Assembly (NCBI RefSeq): GCF_003171515.1
Contig: NC_089391.1
Location: 186,001 to 250,000, forward strand
Length of the DNA stretch: 64,000 nt
Direction of reading: 5' to 3'
Source of the DNA: Pyrenophora tritici-repentis
Taxonomy: Eukaryota > Ascomycota > Dothideomycetes > Pleosporales > Pleosporaceae
The position numbers were made by a program, and so were the translations under genes. The notes beneath the pieces were generated by a model that saw only the letters and a list, made by a program, of their open reading frames with translations, had not been told where the DNA came from and did not search any database. Shown here piece after piece: positions 32,030 through 45,144 of the stretch (within the stretch, counting starts at the first letter, position 1; each line of letters begins with the position of its first letter).

Positions 32030-32734
32030 CCTGTTAAAAATATAATCGGATTTCCTGCAAAACCGGATGCCGAATATGCGAATTAGTATACGGTGTAATC
32101 TGCACACATCCGATAAGGCCTTGGCTCGAGCCAGCAAGAACCCCTGTTAAAAATATAATCGGATTTCCTGCAAAACCGGATGCCGAATATGCGAATTAGC
32201 ATACGGTGTAATCCGCACACATCCGATAAGCCTTTGGCTCGAGCCAGCAAGGACCCCTGTCAAAAATATAATCGGATTTCTTGCAAAACCGGATGCCGAA
32301 TATGCGAATCAGTATACTGTGTAATCCGCACACATCCAATAATGCATTAGCGGGCCGATACTAGTGTCGGGTTAAAAGTTTAAGTTCCCGTGCTGCTAGT
32401 GTCGAAGTTAATCAGCATCGACAGATATTCCGCTGGAGGCTTTGGCAAGCCTAAAGATACAAGTTATAATTTAAAAAGGGTGGATCCTGCCGGAATAGAG
32501 CCAATCTCTGGAATTGTCGTTAATTTCTTTTGCGATCGCTGTCGGGACTTTACAGCGTTTACTAGACTATTGTCAGATAGCAGGGTTACTCGACGTTGGC
32601 AGCAACCAATCAGCGTAGAGAGGGTCAGTGCGCCCCTCAAGAGGGCCACAAGCGCGGACACACGATAGACAGAACACAATACAGACAATCATCAACATCC
32701 ATCACTTTTGTGCAATATCTCATTATATCTGACA
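32030..32734. repeat. 705-bp direct duplication, copy 2
   Basis: Second copy of 30552-31256; its last 164 bp are the 5' LTR of Copia-2. Confidence 0.9.
32571..32734 (+). repeat. Copia-2 5' LTR
   Basis: 164 bp; one difference from the 3' LTR. Confidence 0.92.
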
Positions 32735-32779
32735 ATTAAGAGTCTCACTGCCTCAATAACGAGCGATAAAACCACGAAA

Positions 32780-35700
32780 ATGGCAACAATCCAGACCCAA
32801 CGGGACGCGACGGTCATCCTCACCGACTCAAGCAACTGGATCTCTTGGTACCGCCAACTTAAGCTGAAATGCCAGTCGCAAGGCATTTGGCCACTGTTGG
32901 ACCCCGAAGGAGTGCGACTCCAGCGCATCCAACCGGAGGCTCCGCTACCCCCAGACATTTCGCAGTATGAACCGTCAAGTAGCCCCTCAGCTGCCTCATC
33001 GCATACCACCCGAAACGCTAGAGGCAACACGCGAGGATCAGCACAAGACACTACAGAAATGTCGACAACAACCTCACGAATCCCCACTATACCAACGCGA
33101 GTGTCAGAACTCTCAGAGAAAGGACAAGAAGCGTATAAGGAGGATCGCGACGACTACAAGCTGCGCCTTGAGTCATACAAAATACGGGAGAGGACTATCA
33201 AGAAGAAAGCAACAAAATCTCAAAGATGGTCGAACACATCCTTACAACCGTAACACCCCATTTACAACTTAGCTGTTGCACCGAGAACGGCACGCCGCGC
33301 GACTGGATAACCGCCCTCCAAGACACAGTTGGAGTGGATGAAGACGAGGAGAGAGCGCGAGCACGAGAGAGATACCAAGCCGCACTCAAGCCAATGCGTT
33401 CAACCACAAACTGGGAGACGTGGCTAAATGAATACGATCAGGCTGCAACTCGAGCTGAAACCCTTAAGGTGGCCGAGGTTATGCAAACACAAGCTGTAAT
33501 AGACGACTTCCTAGGCTCCGTATCTAAAATGGCATCAACCTGGACCGCAGGGTTCCAAGGGCCAGGGTACGATAAGAAAGCCATGAATAGGAAAAGGATG
33601 ATGAAACTCTTCCGTGAATATATGAGTCTTCATTATCCATCAAGAGGGAAGCCAAAGAGCGCCTTCGCGGTAGGAGACTCATACGCGGCGAGCGGTGAAC
33701 CCGACTCGGACACACTGAGGGACGCCTCTAGTGTGGAATTAAGAGCGCCATCCAACCAAGGCCGGGGAAACCCTAGGCAATCAAACAAACGCAAGATGGA
33801 TGGTCAAAGTACCAGAACCAAGCAGATCCCGGAGAGGAATTCAGCGAAAGCTGGAGACATATGTCCTGCCTGTGAACAGCGTCATGAGATATCTGACTGC
33901 TACTATGTGAACAAAGCCAAGGCACCTGAATGGTTTAAGCCAAATCGAGGCATCGCAAGATTAGTACAGTACAAACTTGAAAATGACACCAACTTACAGA
34001 GAACGATGCAGGAAATGTCCCCAGAGACTAAACGACCTCGATTCTCGACAACGTCACGATCGATTACACCTCATATCAAGACATCACAAACACCGGACGC
34101 AGTCATTGAATGACTAGATGGACGCGAAATCTCAAGAATTGATGAGGGCACGATGAAAGCGGCATTCAGCGCAAGCCAACAAGGATATCCATTAAAGGAT
34201 GCCTTCATCCTGGATTCCGGCTCGACTACGCACATCTGCAACGACCTCTCAAGAATTGAAGACGTACGCCCGTCGACGCCAGGGGACTACATCTGGGCCG
34301 GCAGTTCCAAAGTCTGGATACGAGGATACGGAGCTGTCACATTGACAACAGAGGGATCTCAGGACAAACAAGCCTTGCACATTGTCAACGTTGCGTGGTG
34401 TCCAGACTTCCTCTGCAGCCTAGTATCATTCAGGCTACTCCGACGACAAGGAATATGGTGGGACAATCGGGAAGATCCAACAAGCCTGCGACGATGGGAT
34501 GGAACAATCATTGCTATCCTATCGGAACGCCATAGGCAATGGACTATCGAAGACACCACTCTATTCGACTCAGCCTTCCATGTGCGTATGAATCGAACCA
34601 AGCGATCACCACAAAGGGCGACAGCTATGCTATGGCATAAACGACTAGGACATCCAGGGCCATCCGCTATTGAACACCTCATACAGCAATCTGAGGGGGT
34701 GAGGATTAAAGGAATCACCACAGTACAATGTGACGCTTGCGGCAGATCAAAGTCGAAGCGCCAAATAAAAAGGGCGCTAAGACTAAATGACGAAGGTCCT
34801 GGAGAAAGAATTGCAATCGACTTCCATGAGTACGAGGCGGACAGCTTCACTAAGGAAAAGAGTCAGATACTAATAACTTGCCGAAACTCCCGATACGTTT
34901 GGGATTTCTACTTCAAAGACAATAGGCCAGCACGCTCCATTATTCGCCTATTAGCCCTCTTCATCCAATTTATGAAGAAACAGTTCAACATTACGGTCAA
35001 GGTCATTGAAACAGACAACGAGATCGTCACAGTTAAGCAAGAAGTCGAGAAATGGTGCACGTCCCTATCAATCAGACTCGAGCCTTCCGCTCCAGACACA
35101 CAAGCGCAGAACGGAGGAGCCGAACGCTCAGGGGGTGTGATAAAAGAAAAGGTACGCGCAATTCGACTAGATGCGAATCTTCCATGGGAACTCTGGCCAG
35201 AGATAACCAGAGCGGCGGTATACCTATACAATCGAACGCCAAATTATCCAAACAAGTGGAAATCGCCTTACGAAATATTCTTCACGCGCGCAGCTGCCAC
35301 AAATGGCATAGTCACTGGACCCCGAAGACCAAACCAAGCTCATCTGAGAGCATATGGGTGCAAAGCCTTTGCAATGACAGACGATACCCACCGAGGAAAG
35401 TCAAGGCTGCAACGGCTGGACCCAAAAGCCTGGATTGGGTATCTTGTGGGATATCAGTCAACAAACATCTACCGCATCTGGATCCCATCCATGGCAAAGG
35501 TAATCAGCACTCGCGACGTAGTGTTTGACGAAGACACAATCTTCAACGGCAAGACTGAGGACCTGATGGACAATCTCATGCACAACACCCTAGAGGAAAT
35601 CGCAACTTGGGTAAGAACAGTCGAACTCCCAGGTACTCATAGCCAACAACCAGAAACCGAGACGTTCTACGAGGACGATACGACGCAGGAAGAGAGCCCG

Positions 35701-37596
35701 CGCACTCAGAAAACCAGATACCACCAAGGAAGGAAGGTGGTAGAGGCATATCTAACCCCGCCACTAACTCCTCCACCTGTGGCCTTGCTAGTTCAAGGAG
35801 AGGTGAACAACGAGGATATGACGAACATGTCTAACCAATCAACATCAATGACCAGTCCATGGGCAGCCGCATTCATGGCCGGCACCGAATCAGGACACAT
35901 TGGTCAACACGAAGGAAAGCCAATCGACAAGGCTTAGATGAAGAGACTGCTATCCAAGGGAATCAAGCCCCATCGCAACCAGCTACCGCCACTCCCAACA
36001 GCATACTCAAAGCTGGAAGACCATCCACTATACGAAATGTTCAAGGAAGCAGAAAAGACACACCTTCAGAGTCACCAACAAATGAAGTCGTGGACTGAGG
36101 TCCAAGCATCACCAGTCAAACGAGCAGGGCACCAGATCCTAGACTGTATGTGGGTATACACCTACAAACTCGACAAGCATCACCGCCTCATCAAATGTAA
36201 GGCAAGATTGGTGGTAAGAGGAGACCAACAACGCAACATCACCTCCCAAGACACATACGCAGCAACATTGGCAGGACGCTCATTTAGAATGCTCATGGCA
36301 ATCGCCGCCAAATACGATCTTGAGCTAAAGCAATACGACGTCACTAATGCTTTTGTGCATGCTGCAATCGACAGAGAAATATACATGAGGATGCCAAAAG
36401 GGTATCAGAAGCCTGGCACTCTACTCAAAGTGCGAAAGGCACTGTATGGGCTCCGGATCTCACCATTACTGTGGCAGAAAGAATTCACTGCAACTCTTGC
36501 TTCGATAGGGTTTCAACAAATACCACAGGAGCCATGCTGCATGATCAAAGACGGAGTTATCATCTTCTTCTATGTGGACGACATCATCGTTGCGTACCAT
36601 TCAAAGCAAGAATCAGAGGCAATAAAGGCCATCAACCAGATCCAAGAAAAATACGCTTGTACGGGAGGAGACAACTTACAGTGGTTTCTCGGCGTAGAGG
36701 TCATGCGCAATCGCAAGCAGAAGACCATACAGCTATCTCAAGCCGCATACGCAGACAAAATCAGCCAACTAGCAAGCCGACAAGACATCAGACATGACAC
36801 GCCGATGTCAGGCATGGAACTCAGACCCAGGAGTGACCTAGCAGAGCCGTCCGAGATCAACCGCTACCAGCGCAAGATTGGCTCGCTTCTATTCGCTGCA
36901 GTCACAACAAGACCCGACATAGCCTTTGCAACATCACGACTTGCTCGCTTCCTAGTCAATCCGAGTACAGAACACCAGGACGCTGCAGACCGTGTGCTCC
37001 TGTACCTCAAGAAAACAGAATCCCTAGCCCTCGAACTCGGTAGAGGCGATGGCCTTGAGGTAGCAAGTGACGCATCATTTGCAGACAACACACTAGACAG
37101 GAAAAGCTCGCAAGGATACGCAATTAAGCTGTTCGGAGGACTCATCGCTTGGAGAGCAAGTAAGCAAGATACTGTGACAACATCAACAACAGAAGCAGAG
37201 CTGCTTGCCCTATCACAAGTTGCTAAGGAGGCAATCTTTACGTCGCGGTTGTTGAAGGAGCTTCAGGTAAACCTAAGCAATCCAATTATCACAATCAAGT
37301 GCGACAATACCCAGACAATCCGTCTAGTAAATGAAGACGTTGCCAAATTGCAAACAAAGCTTCGGCACGTTGACATACACAATCATTGGCTACGACAAGA
37401 AGTTACCCGAAAGACGATCAAGGTAGAGTATGTTCCGTCTGACAACATGATCGCAGACGGATTCACCAAGTCACTGCCAGCCAACAAATGGGCCAGTTTC
37501 CTTGATCAGTTGGGACTTGTTAAACGCAAAGAATCCCCGTTGAAAGAAGCTGAGCTTGAGAAGTTGCAGGAGCATCTGGAAGGCCTCTATATGTAG
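32780..37596 (+). pseudogene. Copia-2 gag-pol, one frameshift and two nonsense codons
   Basis: Gag starts MATIQTQRDATVIL at 32780. The frame slips by one base between 33205 and 33226, at an AAAA run. From there one frame runs to 37596, broken by TGA at 34111-34113 and TAG at 35935-35937. Parts in order: gag with knuckle CPACEQRHEISDC; protease LDSGSTTHI; integrase zinc site HKRLGHP to CDACGRSK and core with IDFHEYE, ETDNE and AQNGGAERSGG; reverse transcriptase with TNAFVHAAIDREIYM, LYGLRISPLLW and the FYVDDIIV box; RNase H with SDASFADNTLDRKSS and TSTTEAELLAL. Both nonsense codons can arise by C to T. Probably non-autonomous. Confidence 0.9.
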
Positions 37597-37651
37597 GATC
37601 GATTAACCAGTTTATGCAGCTTGCAATCAGGGCTTCCAAGCTGAGGGGGTG

Positions 37652-37815
37652 TGTCAGATAGTAGGGTTACTCGACGTTGGCAGCAACCAATCAGCGTAGA
37701 GAGGGTCAGTGCGCCCCTCAAGAGGGCCACAAGCGCGGACACACGATAGACAGAACACAATACAGACAATCATCAACATCCATCACTTTTGTGCAATATC
37801 TCATTATATCTGACA
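37652..37815 (+). repeat. Copia-2 3' LTR
   Basis: 164 bp, preceded by the purine tract CTGAGGGGGTG. Confidence 0.92.
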
Positions 37816-39780
37816 ATTCCAGACGAGAGTGAATATCTGACAACTTGAGACTGCTTTCTAGGCGAACTGGTGTACGAGTCATGACGACTTGGCAGCGAGT
37901 CCTAGCAACACCTAGCCGCATATGCTAGATTAGTTGCATAATCTTATGATGCGTCTGTGCTATTGCGGGGTAGTCAGGGATCGTATCCGAACCCAAGAAC
38001 CCCTAAGCAGTGGTCCGTGCATGCAGGGATGTCTCATGTTTCCGCAACGGGTCGGTACTTTTACGGCAACTAGGGGCCAGTTAAGATACAATTAGAGCTA
38101 AGGCTTATCCTTGACATGTAATAGTCAGGGGTTATATCCGAACCGTAGAATCCCCCATATGGTAATCTATCTGCACTTATGGGTTTGTACCCAAAGCCTA
38201 GTCCTACACCGCTCATTTTACAAGCTAGTGATGAAGGGCACACTATGTGATGCGAACTTGGTTATTATTGTGAGCTACCAGAAGTGGCTCGTATACGACA
38301 AACGAGCAGATCAGACGCTAGCCCTAAAGGGGTAAATATATGACTTGTACCCTTGAACAGCCAGCCGTTAAGCTGGCGATGGCGAAAATTACGGCCTAGT
38401 TCTATACGTCTTTTGCCACAATAGGAGGCCGCGTAATCGTCCTCTCTCATAGCCGTTGCCGCTCTAGATGCGGGGGGAGAGGGACGGGGGCGGAGCAATA
38501 AACTCTCATGATCAACGGTCTAGAGGTGATAGACATCCGGTTATTCTTCCCGCTTCTGTCTATGCTTCTAAAAGATCAGCCTGGTCGAACATGAGCGGAG
38601 AGAAGAAAAGAGGGGGAATAAGCTTTCACGGTAAACCTCGGAATAATTTGGATCCAAGAGACATCTAACTCGTCACTCTTCCGCACTTTGGCTCGTAGAT
38701 AATTTCTATAGGTTGAAGTTGTATTATTGTTAGTTTCGCCTACACAGGACAGGAATGGATAACGCCTCTAGGAGGTTAAAGCTCGCGCAGTTTCTTGCTA
38801 ATTATCTAGCTACAGCTAGATGGGAGCTAGTCCTGAAAACGGTTAGTGCCAGCGTCCGCTCGATCGCTACCACAGTTGTATATCCTACTGTGAAGAGGAG
38901 CAGAACATATAACCAAAGCTACATTGTCGGATTATAGGTGCAGATCATAGGCATGTTAGCCCAACAATACCCAGCAGGCTGTCTCGATCCTACTTCGGCA
39001 CGACTCGTAGGTACAGGCCGGAGAGACAGTCTCGCTCGTTTCCTAAGCAACAATCAGGCCGGGCAGGAAGAAGAGCCGAGTTGATCAACGAGGATAAGAG
39101 GTCGAAGGGCTCTAGCCTACCACATCTAGTAAAAGAGGCCCCGCAAAAGATTTCGCGCAGACAAGGACACTTACTCAGGCACTCACAAATCCAACAAATC
39201 CGATTTGTTGGATTTTAGTGGGGGCGACATGTCTACGCACGAATCCACCCTTGTGTAGTGTTTATGACGTCTGTTGGGCCACATTCTATAGTCCAGCAAA
39301 CTTCCGAAAACATCCGTTTCTCCATGCCTGGATGGTAGATTCTTCTATGCGCGCGGCTTACGAGTCTAAGTCCGAGCTATCAATATTGGCAACCTCCACT
39401 TTAGGTTGTCTAGTATAAGTTAAGCATATATGTAACTGCGTAAGCAGTGTCAGTTGGAGGCTGTGGATCAACAATTGTATTGCTATCTGTTGTCGTGTTG
39501 TGATGTTGTGTACAAGAGCTCTCGGCTCAGAGGTAAGTGCACTTGCCCACCGGGCAGTGCCTGCTACAATAGGATGTCATGTGACTCTAGTCACGTGGTT
39601 ACAATATATATCGACAATTTGTAGGGCGATGAGATGGCCGGGAATTATGTATTACCATGTGCCCAAGTACGTAAGCATCTGCGACCACTGCCTGTGCGAT
39701 ATTATCCAGAGTGCGTATCTATGAAGATCTGCGTGGCGCACAGCACAGATTGTTATATGGCACAATCGAATTTGGAAAGC
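37816..39780. other. Gene-poor stretch
   Basis: About 2 kb without a supported gene. A block around GTATCCGAACC near 37985 recurs in mutated form near 38130. A CGATCCTACTTCGGC block near 38983 resembles the Copia-1-family LTRs. The block TTGCCCACCGGGCAGTGCCTGC near 39547 is the reverse complement of part of the Copia-4 LTR (about 19109), so an LTR fragment of that family lies at about 39430-39620. A perfect short hairpin is at 39188-39217. Confidence 0.4.
39188..39217. repeat. Short perfect inverted repeat
   Basis: AAATCCAACAAATC and its complement separated by one base. It could form a hairpin; no associated gene. Confidence 0.6.
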
Positions 39781-39964
39781 TGTCGGATCGTGAGTATCGG
39801 TAGAGACGTCGGCTGCTTGACACTTCGGCCCAACTTCGGCCCACCTTGCGCAGAGCTTAGGTATACCTTCGTAGCACCTATGTTCGTAGAGAATACCAAT
39901 ACCAGTCACCAGAAGAACCTCGTTGTTGTTATTCACCCGTATGATCGTACAAGGCCTACCAGCA
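39781..39964 (-). mobile_element. Solo LTR of the Copia-1 family
   Basis: About 184 bp, reverse complement of the Copia-1 LTR with few changes (starts TGTCGGATCGTGAGTATCGG, ends AAGGCCTACCAGCA). No internal sequence and no clear target duplication. Confidence 0.85.
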
Positions 39965-40039
39965 GCGCTCGAGATTTCTCTTGGTGTTTCCTTTGGGACT
40001 TTGATCGTTGTTTGTGTGTTGAGCGTGTATTATTATTAT

Positions 40040-40274
40040 TGTTAAGAATATGTTAGGTTCAGTCCAGGTCGGCGAGGTGAGGTTCGTGGAGTAAGCCCGA
40101 GCAGAAGGACCGACGCGGAATGATGATCTGTCATGTACGTCCTAAGATCATCATAACAACAAGTAGATAGAACAATAGCTCTTAGTGAAGTTCAATCCAA
40201 TACGTGGTGACCTAACATACCTCTACTCGGTTCCCTATGGTAGTCATACCACCAGAGGAGACCTTGTTCCAATA
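40040..40274 (+). repeat. Copia-3 5' LTR
   Basis: 235 bp, TGTTAAGAATATG to CTTGTTCCAATA. Confidence 0.92.
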
Positions 40275-40293
40275 GGTTATGAGCCCGGTTGCC
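40275..40293 (+). other. Copia-3 primer-binding site (half-tRNA initiator Met type)
   Basis: GGTTATGAGCCCGGTTGCC immediately after the LTR. The first 14 bases are the exact complement of the initiator-methionine tRNA anticodon-arm sequence CCGGGCTCATAACC, indicating priming by a cleaved tRNA half, as known for Drosophila copia. Confidence 0.8.
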
Positions 40294-40505
40294 TAACCCA
40301 ACGTTATTGGTTTTAAACACCTAACCAAGTCACGAAGGACTTAGATTCGAGAAGGAATCAAAAACACTCACCCAAGTCACGAAGGACTTAGATTCAAGCA
40401 GGAATCGGAAAAGAGAAAAAGTCGTGTACAACGCGGTTGACACGCAACCATACTTACACACACCGTCTCCACGCTCGAGAACCGATAACGACTGCACCAC
40501 CCGCA

Positions 40506-40561
40506 GAACATCGCCCGCATCGCCCGCATCGCCCGCATCGCCCGCATCGCCCGCATCGCCC
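40506..40561. repeat. Nine-base tandem repeat in the Copia-3 leader
   Basis: Six near-perfect copies of CGCCCGCAT. Confidence 0.9.
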
Positions 40562-40586
40562 GAATCAACCGCATCACCCGCACAAG

Positions 40587-43500
40587 ATGGCTGCAGAGAA
40601 GGAAGAATGGAAGATCCCCAGCTCACAGCCGAAAACCACGATACTTGGTTTCGCCGAAACAAGGTCAAGCTTAAGGGGAAGAAAGTCTTCTATGTCTGCG
40701 AGAAAAATCTGGTACAGCACTGTCAAATAGCAACAGCTAGTAGACTAACGGAGGCTATGGAAGAGTTGGAAATTGCTGAAACAGACAAGCATACCAAGAT
40801 CCGCGTCAACATTGAAAAAAGAGACAAGTACCTAGAAGATGAAGCCACTGCAATCGATCTCTTGTTTCGGTCGCTTAGCGAGGATGACCAAGCCCTCATT
40901 GACGAATACGATACTGCCTTCCAATTCTGGGCCTACCTACAAAAGAAGTACACCCAAACTGACGCCACAACTGCCAACATATACATGACTAGAATTCAAA
41001 CGTTCACATTTAATCCCGGGAACACAATTGTTGGATCATGGGAAAAGCTAAAGGAATACCGACGCAAACTCGTAGCAGCAGACGCTGACACCAACGGAGC
41101 TTACAAGGACTCTGCACTACTACTCGTTCTTATTAGATCACTCCCGAAAGAATTTAAGACTACGATTGACACCTTAAACGCCCAACTTAACCTCACGGTT
41201 GAACAGAAACTTAAGTTTCTGGAAGAGAAGGAGGTTCGAGACCAGCAAGACGCCAACGAAAAAGCTCTTCCAGCATTCCGAAAGACGGAGAAGTATGTTC
41301 CGCCTTACAGGCGTCGAAATCATAAGAACTCGCCACTATCGTCTGACTCCGAATCTGGTGCCAAATTCACGGTCCAATGCTTCCTTTGTGATGGAGCCCA
41401 TGGCGTACGAGACTGCCCAAGACGTGAGAGAGCTCGAAAGCTCCTTAAGGAATACGACGCTAAGAAATCATCTAAGCTGCTCGTTAAGACACCTAAGCAA
41501 AGGAATTCCCACAAAAGGACTGGCAAAGCATATGGAGCCGAAGAAGTCAATTCAGAGTCAGATGAATTATCTGAGACCTCAGACTCTGAACCCGAGGAAA
41601 TTGAGACATGCCGTCTCTCAAAAGACATTGTCGGTAAGGCCTCTCCATCTACTTGGGCTGCCGACACTGGCGCCTCCTCCCACATGTCTGACCAACCCTC
41701 ATTGTTTAGACGAATGATCAAGATCAAGCGAAGACTAGTTCGGGTTGGAGGGGGAGAATTATATGCAGACTGGAAAGGAGAAGCTCAAGTGGTGTGTAAA
41801 GACGGATCGTCGACATGGTTGTCAGAAGTACTGCTTGTACCTAACCTTGGAGTCAATTTGTTATCAGGGAGAAGAATTTGCGCAGCAGGCCTGAAGGGTC
41901 GTTTCAATTCACACGTACTATGCTTCAAACTAGGAAAGGAGATCATTATTAAAGCAACTATGGACGACGGCCTCTACGTAGTGTCACACATTGCCGATGG
42001 ATACCACGAGACAGCATTCCTAGGCACGGAACCCCATACACCAGTTAAGAGCGAGCTTAAGGTTAATGAAAAGGAGAGATACCTGCTGTATCACAGACGT
42101 TTCGCACACCTAGGACCTACAAAGATTGCCAAACTCCACGAAGTTACAACTCTCCAGAAGAAGATTCAAGTTCCAGAGAAGATTGAAATCTGCGAAGTGT
42201 GTTCCCTGACAAAGATGAAGAACAGCATCCCTAAGCAGCTAAGAGAGCACAAGGCCACGAAGCTAGCCTTAGTACAGTTTGACATTGCTGGACCCTTTCC
42301 AACATCTCTACGAGGAAACAGGTGGTTCCTCCAAATTATTGATAGCTACACGCGGAAAAACTGGGTTATCCGCTGAAGAAAAAGGGAGACGCACAACGGG
42401 AACTCCGAATCTGGAAGACCTTTGTAGAACATCAAACTGGCGAGAAAGTCAAAGCTGCTGGAACCGACAATGCACCAGAACTTCTACAGCAAGCTGAGGA
42501 ATGGAGAGTTACACAAGGCGTGGAAATTCAGCCTACAACAATTGCTTCCTCACACCAGAATGGACCAGCCGAGCGAAACATCCAAACTGCTGAAGCTGAT
42601 ATGAGAGCAATGTTGAAAGACGCTGGTTTACCAATTGAGTTTTGGGATGAAGCTGTCGAAGCAGACGCATACCTACGCAACCGTACAAACACAGGACCTA
42701 TGATCAATGGAAAGCAAGTCAGTCCTGAAGAGGCATTCACAGGAACGAAACCATCCATTGACCACATCCGTGTATGGGGGAGCAAATGCTATTCGTACAT
42801 CAACCCTAAAACGATTCCAGCAGACCAACGACATGACAAGCTCGTGGACCGTGGCAGAATTGGAGTATTTATGGGATATTCTGAGACAACAAATAAGCAG
42901 TTCAAGTTCTATTCGCCAGAGCTTGGATACACCTCAAGGACAAGCCGATTGTCAGTGGACGAATACACCCCTGGAGGGAAAGTTGAACTACGACTGCGAA
43001 ACATACCAGCTGGACCACAAGGAACGCAGAATACGATGCCAGACCGAAAACCAAGAGGAAGACCTAGGAAGGATCTAGAATTATCTCCTGCCGAACGAAT
43101 GGAACCAACTCCTACCGAACGAATGGAACCATCTCCTGCAGAACCAATGGAACCATCTCCTACCGAACCAATGGAACCATCTCCTGCAGAACCAATAGAA
43201 CCAGTTTCCGAGAACCTAATGGAACCATCTTCGGCAGAGCTAACTCATGAACCAGTGAAGCGTCACAGAGGAAGACCAAGGAGGCTAACTACTATTCCTC
43301 CTACTGCACCATCTGATGAGCGGGTTCCTAATCTTGTGAACGAAGAGGGGCCCGAAGAACCGTGTACCCAGTCTGTACGAGAAAAGGAGATTCCACGATA
43401 CTTCACTAGACAAGCCAAACGGAAGAGGTCTAACGAAGAGATTGTTGAGGACGAGAGATTTAGCAAGATCGTTAAAGCTATGCTAGCCCAAGTTGGCCTT

Positions 43501-45137
43501 ACAGAAGAGCAAACACGACTATCTGAGAAGGCTTTCGCAGCAACCGAGATCGCAGGAATCCAGATCCCCCAGACACACGAGCAAGCTATCAACGACCCAA
43601 AGTATGGAAAGCAATGGAAAGCAGCAATACTTGAAGAGATAATCGCGTTAATAGAGAATCGAACCTGGAGGAAGTTCCAAAGCCAAAAGACGCGAACATG
43701 GTTGATTCAAAGTGGGTTTTTACAGTCAAAACGAATCTCGACGGGACTGTTGAGAGGTTTAAGGCACGCCTTGTGGCAAGAGGTTTTACGCAAGCACACG
43801 GAACAGACTACAACGAGACTTTTGCCCCGACAGTCCGCATGGACACCTTACGTCTGTTTATGGCCACTGTCGCAGCGGAAAACCTGGAATGTTTCCACTT
43901 TGACATTAAGAATGCATTCACAGAGTCGCACTTGAAGGAAGAGATCTTTCTTAAGCAACCCCAAGGAGTAGAAGTCAAAAAAGGATACGTCCTTAGAGTT
44001 CTCCGCAGCTTATACGGACTCAAACAGGCTGCTCGCGACTGGAACTTGTTGATAAAGAAAGAACTTCTGGCATGGGGATTCGTACAAAGCCTCGCAGACC
44101 CGTGCATGTTTATCCACAAAGAAAAACAACTCCGTATCCTCGTCTACGTTGATGACATTGCTGCTGCTGCAAAAGATCGAGCTCAAATTGATTGGTTCTA
44201 CGAGAAGCTTTCTGGAAGATTCAACACCAAGAACCTGGGGGAGATTCATAAGATCCTTGGAGTACGAGTTACGCGAGACAGAAAGCGCCGCACAATCTAC
44301 CTCGATCAAGAGCAGTACCTACACGCAGTACTTGACAAGTTTGGAATGTCTAGCAAACAACACAGAGACAAGAAGATTCCATCTGCAGATTACACTTCAT
44401 TTAGGCCAGCCACTGACAACGACACCCGAATCGACATCACTGAATACCAGCAAGTGATAGGGAGCCTTATGTTTGCTATGGTTCTTACACGTCCAGACAT
44501 TGCATTCACCCTCGGAAAGCTAAGCCAATACATGAGCGATCCAGCAGAACACCATGGCCATGCGTTGAAGAACCTGCTACGATATCTAAGGTCGACAGTG
44601 ACATTGAAGCTACGCTACGGACCAGGGGGAGTACACTCGCAATTTGTCATCTACTCTGATGCTGACTGGGCAAGCGACATGGTAGACCGAAAGAGCGTTT
44701 CAGGGAGCACTGCAATGTTCTACGGAGGTCCAATATCATGGTCTAGCAAGAAGCAACGGTCTGTTGCAACGTCAAGCTGCGAATCTGAATACATCGCACT
44801 ATCAACATGCTGCAAGCAAGGCCAGTGGATTGCTCAAATGTTTAGAGATCTTGGGTTCCCAAAGTACATTGGAAAAGACACCAACAAGGTCCAGATGCTA
44901 GGAGACAACCAGGGTGCCATTGCACTTACAAAGAACCCTCACCTTCACGAAAGATCAAAGCACATCGACGTCTGTTATCATTTTATCCGAGACCTAGCAG
45001 AACAAGGCAAACTCGATGTGGCCTACGTTCCAACTGCAGACATGGTGGCTGATGGAATGACAAAGCCATTGCAGCGAGTCGCATTCGAGAGATTCAAGAA
45101 CCAATTAGGAGTTGTCCTTGGACCGGACCTGCCCTGA
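40587..45137 (+). pseudogene. Copia-3 gag-pol with three one-base frame slips (possibly sequence errors)
   Basis: Gag most likely starts MAAEKEEWKIP at 40587; the frame moves by one base at a C run near 40617 and continues to 42376 (knuckle CFLCDGAHGVRDCPRR, protease WAADTGASSHMSD, integrase HRRFAHLG to CEVCSLTK). A second slip at the CC run near 42371 leads into the integrase core (AGTDNAPE, SHQNGPAERNI) and a tandem MEPSPAEP/MEPSPTEP region (43093-43210). A third slip at the GG run near 43668 leads into reverse transcriptase (FDIKNAFTESHLKEEIFL, LYGLKQAARDWN, YVDDIAAAA) and RNase H (SDADWASDMVDRKSVSG, TSSCESEYIAL) to 45137. No in-frame stop occurs otherwise. Each slip is loss of one base in a homopolymer, odd for an element with identical LTRs. 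Confidence 0.88.
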
Positions 45138-45144
45138 GGGGGAG

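Larger units (their letters stand above)
32571..37815 (+). mobile_element. Copia-2 LTR retrotransposon
   Basis: LTRs of 164 bp at 32571-32734 and 37652-37815 (TGTCAGATA to TATCTGACA) differ at one position (C to T in the 3' copy). A purine tract CTGAGGGGGTG precedes the 3' LTR. Flanks ACTAT and ATTCC do not match, so there is no target duplication, in line with the rearranged left side. Confidence 0.92.

Noticed and set aside
39188..39217. Rho-independent terminator
   Set aside because: A perfect hairpin is present, but such terminators are bacterial and there is no gene next to it.
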